Assembly (NCBI RefSeq): GCF_000002985.6
Contig: NC_003284.9
Location: 16,306,001-16,370,000 of the forward strand
From: Caenorhabditis elegans
Lineage: Eukaryota > Nematoda > Chromadorea > Rhabditida > Rhabditidae
Reading direction: 5' to 3'
Length of the DNA stretch: 64,000 nt
Shown here one piece after another: positions 46,624 through 58,447 of this stretch. Position 1 is the first letter of the stretch; the number at the start of each line of letters is the position of its first letter. Position numbers and translations under genes: made by a program. The notes under the pieces are model-generated. The model did not search any database. It saw only the letters and a program-made list of their open reading frames with translations, and was not told the origin of the DNA.

Positions 46624-48988
46624 AGGTAAGAACAAGGCAGCGAGAGAAAACGCGCGCAGAGTTATGTTTGCGCTGTAGCCCACCCGTGTGAGCACATCCA
46701 GTTTTCACATTTTGATGTTCTGCACTTCTTGTTCGATACAAACTCTCTGTCTTGTGGAATGTTTAGAGAACGAAAAAGGGGAGGCAAACGGGAGGAAAGT
46801 AACAATAGGTACGTGTAGAAGACTTTCCCACCACGTGACTCTTTCTTTTTTTTGCCGCTGTTATTTTTCTTATTCTTCGTTCCAATGTCTACCACTATGC
46901 TACAAAGTTACATTTAGCGTTTGTGCGGTCTATTTTTATTTTTCAAATTTTTTGGTTAGGTTGCTTGTTTGGTACATCAATAACCAAGAAGGTCATACGA
47001 TGAAAACTAAATAAAACATGTTTTCTGCAAAGATTCTATTGTAGGACTTCTTAAAGTTTCAGTGAGCAATTTTTTCTTTACCGTTTTAAAATTGAGCTAT
47101 TCGTAACTGTAAATTTCATATTTTCCATGTTTTTGCTACAAAGAAGAATGAAAAAAAAAAACTGAAATCTAATACATAAATCAAGGTTTTGCCTAGATTC
47201 GGATTGTTTTAAAACCTACCAAAAAAGTTATGTTTCCTGTTGGTTTTAATTTTTATGACAACCCGCTGCACCAATATGTAAATTTCCGTGTGATTTGTGC
47301 TTTACAAGCACGAAAAAAGTTAGCCGCGCGCACTTTATAAACTTAATAATTAAGTAGTGTGTGCTCTTTACGCGGAAAACTTGGTGTGATTTCTTCCAAT
47401 AACTGCGAATGATCATTTTTGCATTTTTTGAGTTATCAGAAATTTCAATTTATTGTCAAAATTGATTTCCAATTTTCATGTTAATGGAAAAGTTTTTGTG
47501 GGGTTTTCATTACTGGCTTGATAATTAACAAAAGTTAACTGTAAGTTTAATTTTTTTTTATGATAAAACTTTTTAATGGTAGATTTACGTTTATTTTACA
47601 TCACAGTAAAAATTTAAAAATTCAGAGAATATACTGAAAATTTAATCAGGACTTCTTGAGATACTTTAGGATTTTCGTCCAAATACAGTTTTTCAACACA
47701 ACATAGGTAATAGTTTTGGAACATTAAATTGATAACATCAAAGCTAAAATAAAACTATGTACATCTGATAATCCCAACAAATTGTATTTGACACTTTTTT
47801 CCAATTTATCATAGCGCTTTGTTATCATGAAAATTTTAAATAAATATCCACAATATTACAAGTACAATTGTGACACTCCAATAAAACAAACATCAAAAGC
47901 CAAATGATGTGTTTATTGTTTTTTCTTTATTTGCAATGTTTTCCTATTGAGTTTTCTGATTGTTAGAGTCTTATTTCTTTTGTAATCAAAACAATAGGAT
48001 CATAGGTTTCGTGACAATTCTGCACATATTTTTTATATATGTTTTGAAAACATTTCATTTGGATATATAGAAGTTAATTGAGAAATTTTTGATTGTCTTG
48101 TATAAATCAAAAAGAGCCTTGCTCCTTTTCTGCAAAATGCAAACGTAATTAATTTTATTTAATACTGACTTTTTTACGTTTAAACTTAGTAATTTTATTC
48201 GCAGATTGATTAAAATAACTCAGAGTAATAAAGTAAAAAAAGTTTTCCAATTTTTTCTATAATTGATCTTTATATTTGCCTTAAAATGTTGATCCATTTT
48301 TTAACATTAATTTTTCGATTTTTTTTGCAGTTCAAAGAACCATCCTTTTTCAGTGTTTCACCTAATCCTTCACCCTATTCATCAGTCTAAAAACTCCATA
48401 ATAACAATCAAGCTGTCCTCGCCGAACAGACCAACTAGCCTGCATTGGTGTTTCACTCATCTTATCATCTTTTAGTCTGTTTCTCTATTCCATCTATTTC
48501 CATTTACTCTCCACTGTCTCAATGATGTATTGATTTGACCGGTAGACTGCTGAACTTTGATATTTTTGGGATTGCTTAATAAGAATTGCACTAAAAAAAT
48601 CAAGTTATCAAGTTAAATCTAGAAAAGTTGAAGGCAAAAATCTTTGAACAGGAGGCTCTCAATATATGTCACCAGTGCAAACAAGATGCCAAATTTCTTT
48701 TCACAAAAGTCTCGGAACAAACTCAGTTTTTTTTCCTCGGTCATTGACAATTACCGAACAACCAAACTTACCGTTGGCCACAGATTATTGCATCACACGC
48801 ACACTTCTCAAACTTCTCTCACCTATTCTTTTCTCTATGCCCTCTATCAATTCACTTCATATTTATTTTGTTTCTGTTTTTCTCTGCCTCGTTTAATTTT
48901 TTTCACCTTTCCTTTGTCATTACTTCAACATTTTTCACTTGTTTCATTAATTTTTAAAAAATGTGAAAAATTCAGAACGAATTAATCA

Positions 48989-51900
48989 ATGATAATTGGA
49001 AAAAGTCCGTGCAGTGTGTGCGGCGAAGCGGGCGATGGAGCACATTTCGGTGCTGAAGCGTGCAGGTTAGTTTTTATTTAAAGAGTATTAAGATTTGTTT
49101 GATTTTTTAGGTGAAAAATGTATTAAGATTCATTATTTCAAGTTGAAAATTAGGTTAGAAAATTTCTGGGAAACATTTTGTTACTGTATTTCCAGATTTA
49201 TCAAATTTTTTCATTTGCCTTCACACTAGATTTAAGAACAAAATATAAGATCCTAAACATTAAAAATAAAATTCTTACATGTTTTACAGAGCTTGTGCTG
49301 CGTTTTTCCGACGAAGTGTTGCTCTCAACAAGGCCTACGTGTGCAGAGCAATGGGTACCTGTGTTATTCAGAAAAGTGAGTTTTAAAAAATTTAAAAAAT
49401 TTTTGAACATCAATAACGTCAGAGTTTTCAATCTCAAAATCACAAACCACAGATGCAAACTTTTCGCCTTCACTTGCGTGGGCACAAAAGCACAAAAATA
49501 TTTGTTTCCAAAGTAATCTGAGAGCTTGAACTTATGACCTCTGAAATATGGAAACATCAAAATTTTTTGGTTGTACTCAATCAATTTTCGATCATAAGAC
49601 ATTTTTTTTTCTAATTTCAGATGTTCGATGTATGTGCCGCGCATGTCGATTCACAAAGTGTATTGCTGTCGGAATGAGAAAATCAGGTAAGGTGATTCCA
49701 TCAGAACTTTCATAAAAGAAGATTGATGTCAATGAAAAATGATGAAAAAGATATGAACAAATGTTTTGCCAAAAGGCAAGTTGATACCTCTCAACTGCTA
49801 AAAAATCGAGGTTTTATCTTTAGAGTATGAAAACAGATTAAAAGTGGAGTAGCGCCGGTGGGGAAAGTGTGAAAACCTACTTCTATGGTGCCAAAATAAC
49901 CAAATATCATAATAAAATTTTTCAGAAATTTTTTGTAATTTTTTCAGTTACTGTCAAAAAGTGACAGTTACTCAGTTTTTGCCACTCATAATTTTGGAAG
50001 TCCACCAAACAATTTTTTTTCTATTATACTTTTTTATACTGTAATTTTGTTTTGAATACTTGTATTAAAGTACTGTAGGGATCGGAACATGCGGCATTGT
50101 TTTCGATTTCCTTAAAAGCTCATATTTTTTTCAATATTTTGGCAATTTGCCAAAACTTTACCCAGAAATTATGAACAAACTAATATTTTTGAAGTATGCA
50201 TATTATTATTATGATATTTGATCGTTTTGCATTGCTATAAGTGTATTTAGACAAAATCCCCAACTGCCGCTAGTCCACCTTCAATGTGAATTTTTGGTTT
50301 ATAGTTTACAGAACCTTGAAAAATGTTTTGGGGAATAATTTCAAAAGTGAAAAGAGTGTGGAAATAATTCGAAGCCACGATGCAATTTATTATTTTTCAA
50401 TTTTTAAAAGTTCCTAACTTTTTGAAAACAAATCACAACTTTCAGCCGTTCAACGCCATCGCGAACTGTTTGCCAGCCAAGAAACTTCATCAGAATCTTC
50501 ATCGAATCCAAGGATATCCCCAACTCTCAGCTGGCCGATGGTAGTCTCCGAGTACCTAGTTATTGTTAAGTTCATCAAAATTTCAGGATATCTCACCACA
50601 AAGTTACGAAGAAACGGGTATGCCAACATTAAGTCAACTCAACGAGAACTACAATCAAATGAGTACAGTAAGACGGGTTATTCATAATACAGGCGGTGAC
50701 AATATATTCCATGTTAGTTTATCTAATTTTTTGAAGGAATTTAATTTGTTTTCAACATTTTTCAGCGCCGAGAACCAAAAGCAGTTGCGTACACCGACGC
50801 ACATAATGTACATTTGAAAGAAATCGGGCTTGTCGCTGATTGGATTATCAAATCTTATCCAGATTTCGAGCAACTACATCAAGAGCAAAAAGTGAGCTTT
50901 GATTGTTCTTTGTGTGTTTGAAAATGAGAAAGCAACCAGATTTAAATCTAGAGATATTCCCAGGATTGGTTTATTTTGTCAGTTTATTTTTCGGGTTTCT
51001 TTGTTTCTATCAAAAATGTATTACTTTGAAATATTGCCAGTTTGACGTTTTTTTTTCAATGAAGCCATAGAAAATAGTCTAATAGGGAAAATACGTCAAC
51101 TATCCAAAATTCATGCGCTGTTCATGTAGGATTGTTCAAGAAGTATTCAAGAGTTCTATTTTTCAAATAACCAGCTGTAATATAGTTTCCAAACCCATAT
51201 TTTTCAGAAGCTACTCTACCGAAATTTCTTCTTACCTTTCATGATTCTGGAGTGTGGCTACATGTGTTGCCTAAACAACCGAACGGACATTTTATTCCTA
51301 CCATCCGGAGACTACATTGACTGCAATCGACCGGAAACATTTTACGGTCATCGAATCAAATCCCATTTGATTAGTCCGAACGAAGCAGTGAGGTTTGTGT
51401 TTTGATAAGACCCTGTAAAGAATAATTAAATGTAGAACAAGAAAAGTATAAATAAAACTTTGAATAGTATACGAACTAAAACGAATCTGTATCTTTGGTG
51501 ATTTTAGAGTTTTGTATATTTGTCTCCTATATTGAAAAATTGAAAATTTTGCCTTACATACATTATAATTGAGAAAATTCAAGACAAGTTTAAAGGTTAT
51601 TAGAATTTTACCAGAACCACCGTATTATCAAAATATAAAAAATGTCACATCAAATTTGAATCCAGCCAGTCCCGCGAAAGATTCCCTCTCGATTTCGCAT
51701 GCCGACAACGCAAAAATGAAAAGGGTGGGTAATACCTGGCGGCCGACACCTTACGGCTTCCGCGCCTCCTTATACATAAAGTTAGGAAGCCACGCCCTTC
51801 GAAATACACACCAACTCCGTGGGCGTGGCTTCCTAACTTTATTTATAAGGAGGCGCAAAAGTCGTGGGATGTCGGCCGCTAGGTAGTACCCACCCTTTTA

Positions 51901-53300
51901 ATTTTTGCGTTGAACGGCAAAATCTTAAAGAAAGTAGGCGGAGTCTTCTTTAATTCCAGCATCTTCCAAATCTTTCATCTCTCGATTCGAGCCAATTTTC
52001 GGCATGCGAAATCGAGAGGGAATATTTCGCGGGATTGGCTGGATTCAAATTTGATGTGACACTTTTTATATTTTGATAATATAATGGAAATTCATTTCAT
52101 TGATTTATTTTATTTAGTTTATTCCTTCACATAATTAATACAACTGCATATTTTCCTTTCCAGAATGTTCGGCCCGTCGTTCGAAATCTACCGAAGGAAT
52201 GTCCTCGATCCAATGCGACGAGAAAACGTCGATAATTTCGAATTCTTCACTCTTTGCTCATTAGTCTTATGGGATCATGGTCTAGAGGGTCAAACAGAGG
52301 AATGTGTCCAGATGGCTAGATGCAATAGAGAGAGAATTCTTCGAGAAGTTTTATACTACTACAGAAGGGTGAAACAAATTAGCGATCCATCGATGCGGCT
52401 TGCCAATTTGCTCGTGCTACTTCCAGCCCTACAGGTAACTGAAAAATGCTCTCATAACATACCTAATTGAAATTTTTGTTCCAGAGATCAGTAAGAAGGT
52501 TTCAAGAGGATGTAGAGATAACTCATGTATTTAATGTATACTCAGTGGAGGAAACATTTTACGAGTTGGTCAGTGGAAGACTATCCGATAGCTTTTTCCA
52601 AACTACCCAGTTGACAACAAGTGTGGAAGAGGAAAAAGTTATCAAAACAGAGGAGATTGACAGTGTTTGGTAGGTTTTTTTTTTGGTGAAGAGAAACTTC
52701 AAACTGTAGAAGAACTTTGTGGAAATTTTAAAATGCGAGTTTAATTCGAAAAGGCTATACCATTATATTTCGGAAATTGAAAAAATGTTCACCTTTTTTA
52801 GTATTCGGTCAGTCTTTTTTTAATCTACAAAAAGTATCAAATTTTTATTTCTGGTAATACTGATTTCTGTCGATTTGCAATTCTGGCACTTGCCAGTTTT
52901 CAAAATTTCCGGCAATCGGCAAGTTTGGAACTTGCTGAAATTGACGAAATACGTAATTCTTGAACTCGCGGGCAAACTTTTCTCCATTTTTTTTTCCGAA
53001 TTATTCATTTAGCGTACAGTCTATTCAACAGAAGTAACCATTTCCAAATCAGTACGTGCTCAAGTACTAAAAAGTTCACATTTGACCTACCAGCCTACTG
53101 ACCAGCTGCACAGCCTTGGTGTCCACCGATCAACACAATTTTACTCAAAATCTTAAAATTTGATAACTATAACTTGTTCACACAAAATTTATAATTTTTT
53201 CAGGGATCTCAACAAAGGGCAGTTGGTCGAAATGTACGAATTCCCAACTCCACCACTCCATACGCCGACCGAAATGGATCCATCCACCACACAGCTCTAA
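48989..53300 (+). CDS. nhr-28: nuclear hormone receptor, nematode supplementary type
   Basis: Exons: 48989-49065, 49290-49375, 49621-49686, 50446-50540, 50587-50712, 50766-50891, 51208-51392, 52164-52434, 52485-52669, 53204-53300. The total is 1314 nt, giving 437 residues. The DNA-binding domain opens the protein: zinc module 1 ligands C8, C11, C25, C28 and module 2 ligands C44, C50, C60, C63. The P-box CRACAAFFRR is of the nematode-specific class. Introns interrupt both modules. After a Ser-rich hinge (about 78-130), residues 150-420 have the spacing of a ligand-binding domain, ending in a short acidic LVEMYEFPTPP helix that may serve as AF-2. It is predicted to be a nuclear transcription factor; the ligand is unknown. 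The ATG follows AATTCAG (48970-48975) with an in-frame TAA between, so this exon is the first coding exon unless an internal acceptor is used. The symbol comes from remembered sequence and neighbourhood. Confidence 0.92.
49839..50283 (-). mobile_element. ~400 bp TIR element, family 1, copy D (nhr-28 intron 3)
   Basis: Inverted relative to copies A, B, C and E. It begins AAAGTGGAGTAGCGCCGGTG and ends CCCCAACTGCCGCTAGTCC with CACCTT. The internal blocks are reverse complements of those in the other copies, for example CAGTTTTTGCCACTCATAAT and GGGATCGGAACATG. It fills most of the intron 49687-50445. Confidence 0.75.
51624..52081. mobile_element. nested or composite palindrome in nhr-28 intron 7
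   Basis: Outer arms of about 80 bases (starting ATTATCAAAATATAAAAAAT and passing CCAGCCAGTCCCGCG) are mirrored at 52000-52081. Inside is a second palindrome (about 51705-51915) with arms GGGTGGGTAATACCTGGCGG / CCGCTAGGTAGTACCCACCC and AAGTTAGGAAGCCACGCCC / GGGCGTGGCTTCCTAACTT. About 85 unpaired bases at 51916-52000 break the outer symmetry. This fits one inverted-repeat element inside another. Confidence 0.75.
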
Positions 53301-53486
53301 ACTATTTCCTATTGCTAACAATATTCCTCCGCTGACCTCAGTTTTTGATCTGGCATAACTTTCTCCTCCAGCCAGAATATAAAAGAGTCCCCCACCACCG
53401 AATATATTGACACGGTTCATTGTTCAGCTTTAATTGTTATTTTGTTATCTGAAAAAAGTGTGTTTTTAATTTTCAGGAATGTGTGT

Positions 53487-54283
53487 AATACCTATATTGT
53501 AATTGTAAATTTACAGTAAAAATGATTCGATAGAACACATAAAGTCTTTCCTCATAAGGCTCATATTCTCTCGTCTAGCAAGTATTACATTTGTGATATC
53601 ATTGTTTTAAATTTTGAAGTTTATCAAGTTGAAATGAACAAATTTTAAAATTCATATTTATACAATTTAAAAGTTTTCATTGGAAAAGTGCATCTAAACA
53701 TTTGCATCAGAAGAAAGTCAATCCAAAAATAAAAAGTTTGTCATACTATTTAAATTTTATAACGATCTTATCTATTCAATTACAAAAACTCACGAATTTT
53801 GCTTTAATTTAAAAATTTTGAAAAAGAGTTCAATAAGAAAAAAAAGCATTTACAAGCCAGAAGCATTGGTACTCCATGCGAATTGTTCAACTTTTCCTAA
53901 TATGCAAAATTGGCTTGTGTTTCCAGGAAAATATGTTTATGACCAAGTTTTGATAAAAGTTACCGTATACATGTTCTCTATTAGTGCTGCATCTCCAGTA
54001 GTACTGCAGTCTCTAATGGGATTACCGTTTATTCTCTATTAGTGCGGCATGCCGCACTAATTTCCGGGCCTTCCGCGACTTGCGCACTATTACCTATATT
54101 TTGATTGTAAACTTACAGTAAAAATGATTCGATAGAACACATCAAGTCTTTCCTCATAAGGCTCATATTTCCTTGTCTAGCAAGTATTACATTTTTGATA
54201 TCATTGTTTTAAATTTTGAAGTTTATCAAGTTGGCTTGTCTATTCAGGAAAATATATTTATGACCAAGTTTTGATAATTGTTA
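53487..54283 (+). repeat. partial segmental direct duplication
   Basis: The block 53487-53632 (with CGATAGAACACATAAAGTCT, TTTCCTCATAAGGCTCATAT, CTAGCAAGTATTACATTT) recurs at 54088-54231 with few changes. The block 53911-53962 (AGGAAAATATGTTTATGACC) recurs directly after it, at 54232-54283. The second copy therefore lacks about 280 bases that separate the blocks in the first. Confidence 0.8.
54039..54060. repeat. perfect 22 bp palindrome
   Basis: The core AGTGCGGCATGCCGCACT is flanked by TT and AA, with no unpaired centre. It is preceded by ATTCTCTA, the end sequence of the 44885-45078 element family, so it is probably a collapsed copy of two element ends. Confidence 0.75.
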
Positions 54284-55558
54284 TGTATTGTTCTTATGAA
54301 AGAATTTTGCACTAAAAATCTGATGGGAAACATGCAAAATTTTAAAAGTTTATTTGTTTTTTGAAAAAAATGTCGAAAATTCTTATAGAAAAATTTCCAA
54401 CGATTTAGGAAAAACTAAACATCTGATACAGTTTTAAAAAATTGTATTTTAGTTAAGTATTCATCGAATGTGCAAGAAAGGCTTATGCTGACCATCTAGT
54501 GTAGAAATCAGTAAAAACAACTCTAAAACGTAGATTATAAATTTCAGACTGAAAATTTTTAATTTCTACATTTATTCCAAAAACTGGAAAAAAAAAGTAA
54601 AAATGTTCCAAATGATAATTTTGGAGATTTTCTAAATGAAAATCATCCCATTAAATCATTAAACTTTTCAAAAACTATTGTTTGGAGCAGTATCGGAAAA
54701 ATGTTCTGGTAGCAATTTCAGATCGACTTTTTTCCAGTACAAAGTGCTCGTCCGCTGCTAAATTTTTTGTAGGGACCTATTTGAAAGGTTCTTTTTCAAA
54801 TGGCATCGGTTTCATTTTGAAGTCTAAAAGTGTCCTGAAAAAATGGCTTCCCTGGTAAAATACATAAAGGTCAAAGTTTTAATTTTATCCGTGAGATTTT
54901 ATCGAGACCAATGTTATATGTCGTACTTGTGGTCTGCAGGAAACAAGATGCAAAAGTGACACCTGTCGATGAAGTCGATGACTTCCAACACGAGAAACGA
55001 AACAAAAAAAAATCCAAAAAAAAAGTAGGAGAAGATACGAAAAATTGAGCTCATCGACTTTTTGAGTGATAGATAGATGTGCAACTACAAAAGAACAGAG
55101 AAATTAGTTAGACGATTGATCAAAGGGGGAATATCACTGGGCACTTGATGGATACGCCCGGGCGGCCCCAGGGGCAATTGCCGTACCCCATCTCGATTGG
55201 GATACTCGACAAAAGGACGCACAAAAAACGAAAAAAAGATGGGTGACGCAAGTAGCACCTGGAAAAATGGGAAGAGGGGGGTCCCATGTGCTTGCTCCTG
55301 CTCCACGTAATTGTTCTTGAGTCAGTGTGCTGATTCGAGCTGGTAAAGATAGATACGTGTCCGTTGTCCCTTTCACCTTTGGCGTGACGTCAACTATCAA
55401 TAAACGATCGGAAAACACTGACGGGAGGGCAAAAAAGAAGCTGTAAAGTTGTGTGATCTTGTATTATCACCAGTATCATCATTTGCCGGCGTTCCTTCCG
55501 GCTTTTTTCAGACCTTTAAAAATGAAACCAACTAAAACTTACTAAAGTGACCCGTAAG

Positions 55559-55577
55559 TATATATATATATATATAT
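55559..55577. repeat. (TA)n microsatellite
   Basis: About nine uninterrupted TA units in intergenic DNA. Confidence 0.85.
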
Positions 55578-55757
55578 CAATTTTTGTGTTTTGGTACATA
55601 CCCCAACACAGGAAATTTTGAAATTCGATAGCATAAAGTTTCAATAAAATCAAATTCGGAACTATGATAAAACTATGATTTCAACGTAATAATGATTGCA
55701 CAGGTGTTTTGTAAAATACTTATGGTCAACAGTTGTCCACTTGTATTTTGCACGTGA

Positions 55758-55922
55758 AGTCAGAATTTCTTATTTCGGTTTGATCTTCAAAAAATGCGGG
55801 AGTTGAGACATTTCAACTGATTTCGCATGGTTAAGAGCGTGCTGACGTCACAATTTTTCTGGAAAAATATTCCCTCATTTTTTGTAGATCAAAATGTAAT
55901 GAGACAGCCTGACAGCGCGTGA
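55758..55922. mobile_element. CACGTGGTGTC-type palindromic repeat, family 2, copy C
   Basis: Contains TATTTCGGTTTGATCTTC, AAAAATGCGGGAGTTGAGAC, TTTCAACTGATTTCGCATGG, GTGCTGACGTCACA, TTTTTTGTAGATCAAA and GACAGCCTGACAGC in family order. The terminal inverted pair is weaker than in copy B. Confidence 0.65.
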
Positions 55923-56799
55923 TTTTGCAGATCACACATATTACTATAGCAGCGGCTCTGTTGTTATGTTGTCTACATATTACTAGAACTGTGGAATTTC
56001 GGTAGAAAAATTTCTGAAAATCCAGATTATTTCTAATCATGAAAAATGTCAAAAGTATGTAGTTCTCATTGGGCTAGTTTCATATGTTCCGTTTAAGCCA
56101 GTCTATCACACTTTTTCGATAGTTTTTATTGCAGTCTCTTCTTAAATTTTTATAAAACTTTTAATTTGTTCTGAACAACATTTATTATTATTATTTCGAT
56201 AATTCAAAAAAAAACATTTTTGGAAGTCCAACAAAAATTGAAAATTAAAATTTATATGAGTAAGAACGACATTTAATCAAGGTTATTTCAGGACCACATA
56301 TGCTGTGCGCAGTTTTAATCTATTCTTGGCAGATTGCCAATTTTGGTGTAGGAAAAACAATTTTGACAAACCAAAGTTGCCACAATTTTATCAATTTCGT
56401 CTCTGTCGTAGTTCACGCCTTGATAAAAATTAACTAAAACAAATTATTGATCAAAACCTATTATCAATTGTGTTTTGTTTTTTGTTCAGAATTTTTCAAT
56501 AACTAAAAAGTGTAGGCGCACAAAAAGGAATCTACCTTTTTGTCTACCTTTTCCCCATTCCGAGTACCATTATTTCATTAAGGTTCTCGTCTTTGCCCCT
56601 CTAATTTGTTGTTTGACAGGACGTTCTTCAGATTTGTTTTTTTTTCTGTTTAATGATCTTGGTTTTTTGGGGTATTTAGTTTTTGGTATTAAATTCAAAA
56701 GTTAATATTTAAAAATTTTTATATTGCAATTTGTCTTGAAGTGTTATTATGTACACGTTTAAATATGATAATTTTCGCCATAACTTACTTGCATGTGTT

Positions 56800-57130
56800 T
56801 CGCCGCACCGATTGCAATTTTTGGTAAATCGTGTTAATTTACGGGCCACTAAGGCGTTATCGGTCTAATTTTTAATTTTCACAGTAATTTTTATATATAT
56901 TTTTTATAAAAAAACAAATCGACACGAGTTACAGTAACTCGGTTTCCGCCTAGCGAGACCCATGCGCAGAACATTTGACACAAAAAATTCTTATAATAAA
57001 TTGTACGACTATTTATTAGAAGCCTTTCAAGTAATATGATCTTAACCCGTAAGCAGCAATAATTTTACAATAAGCTGGCACCCGACGTTGATCGGGGTCG
57101 GCGAAAGGCTAGCGACATCTTAAAGGAATC
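56800..57130. repeat. decayed transposon-like patch
   Basis: Contains the 17 bp palindrome CGAGTTACAGTAACTCG (about 56925-56941) followed by GTTTCCGCCTAGCGAGACC. Also present are CGTTATCGGTCTAATTTTTA and a GACGTTGATCGGGGTCGGCG stretch. The composition differs from the flanks and the words look repeat-derived, but I cannot define its ends. Confidence 0.35.
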
Positions 57131-58048
57131 ATTTAGTCTCTCAATTCATGCTTCTTGATTGTGCTACTACTACATTCGAAAACTAGCTTTCAGCATCTAA
57201 ATTAATTGTTTTATGCAGTGAAATTTAGAAATCTCGCTGGGACAATTTTCTTATATTCTGAGAAGTCGTAAATTTAGTAAGTCTGCAAAAAAAAAACCAT
57301 GAAGCTTCTTAAAAAATTCAATTTTACCAGTTGTGCCCAGGAATTACAAGACTGTAGATTTTTATCTAAATTTACAGGCTTTCAAATTTTGTTTTTTTCT
57401 TTAATTACCAAGTTAAGGTTTCTTAAGATTGTCTTGTTTTTCACTACAATTTTATTCCCCATTCCTCAACCTTCTTACATTGGTAAAACCGGAAATTAGA
57501 AAATTCCCCGATGTTTTGGTTTAGCTTAATGTCCTCAAGCTCTTTTTCTCTCCAAGTTGACCGCTTTAGTTTCATCCTATCAGTTTCCACTTGTTTGTTC
57601 TGTTTATCCTGTTTATCCTGTCGTGAAACTTCTCAGCTTACAAACATACACATGTGGGACCCTCTTGACGACAAGCAAAAACGACAAGATATCGCCGTCT
57701 TTTAATCACAAAAAAACACCACGGAAGATGGATAGAATGGAAAAATGAAGACTGATTGAGATGCCAAAAGTCTGCGGGCTTTGAGCAAGGTGGGGTAGGG
57801 ACGCGAGATTGGAGCAGGGGAGACACGCGGAGGGAGAACCGAGGACCACAACTGTTCTACAAGATATACAACGAAATGTGGTTGGCAAGACGGAAGGGAC
57901 GGGTGTGCTCTATCTGATCTTCTTTTATTATCACTTTCGAAATGTGTCCTATCAATCCTATCAGCTCTTGTCGTTGTTCTGTTTTTAACAAGATTAGTTG
58001 ATGGAATTTATCATTGATAATAGTTTAGTTCCCAGACATTTGGAGATT

Positions 58049-58447
58049 TCGCGAATTTGCCGGATATTTTCCATTCCGGTAATTTGCCAATTTGCCGATT
58101 TGCCGGAAATTTTCATATTCGGCAAATTGCCGAATTATCGTTTGCCGGATATCAGATTTGCCGGAAATGTTTAGAGGGATTTTTTATAAGACAAAAACTC
58201 TTAAAACTGTGTCTGTTTGAATTTTTTCCGTTTTTTTTTCTACATATTTTCATAGAATTTGATTTCTTTTCGAAATAGATATAAGAACATTCATAGTATG
58301 CGTTTAAGTTTGCTATTTGAAATTGAAATGCTGCAATTTCCTAAAAAAAAAAAAAACATTTTCGACAAACTGCCGTTTTTCCGGCAAACTCGGCAAATCT
58401 GCACTTTGCCGATTTGCCGGAAAAAAATCGTTTGCCGCCCACTCTTG
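58049..58447. mobile_element. TTTGCCG foldback element, family 3, copy B
   Basis: GCCG-rich ends (AATTTGCCAATTTGCCGATT and AATCTGCACTTTGCCGATT) flank a core shared with 36615-37033: GCCGGAAATGTTTAGAGG, GATTTTTTATAAGA, TATTTTCATAGAATTT and TATGCGTTTAA. The last part reads GTTTGCCGCCCACTC, as at the other copy (GTTTGCCGCTCACCC). Confidence 0.65.

Larger units (their letters stand above)
39588..48988. other. 9.4 kb intergenic region between taf-3 and nhr-28
   Basis: No gene with splice support is recognised. It contains a GC-richer repeat-like patch (40260-40445), a 1.56 kb palindrome (41422-42984), an inverted repeat (43945-44728), a smaller foldback element (44885-45078) and a TATA-like site (46614). 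Several pyrimidine-rich, less AT-rich blocks at 46540-46990 and 48340-48900 may be nhr-28 promoter sequence or 5' exons. A 63-codon minus-strand frame at 39842-40033, just past taf-3, has protein-like composition but no partner exon. Confidence 0.5.

Noticed and set aside
46640..46670. GCGCGCAGAG resembling the X-chromosome recruitment word
   Set aside because: Only about 8 of 12 positions agree with the consensus as I remember it; too weak to call.
49201..49644. 147-codon minus-strand frame across nhr-28 exons 2-3
   Set aside because: It overlaps conserved zinc-finger exons on the plus strand and translates to low-complexity Lys/Phe/Leu sequence.
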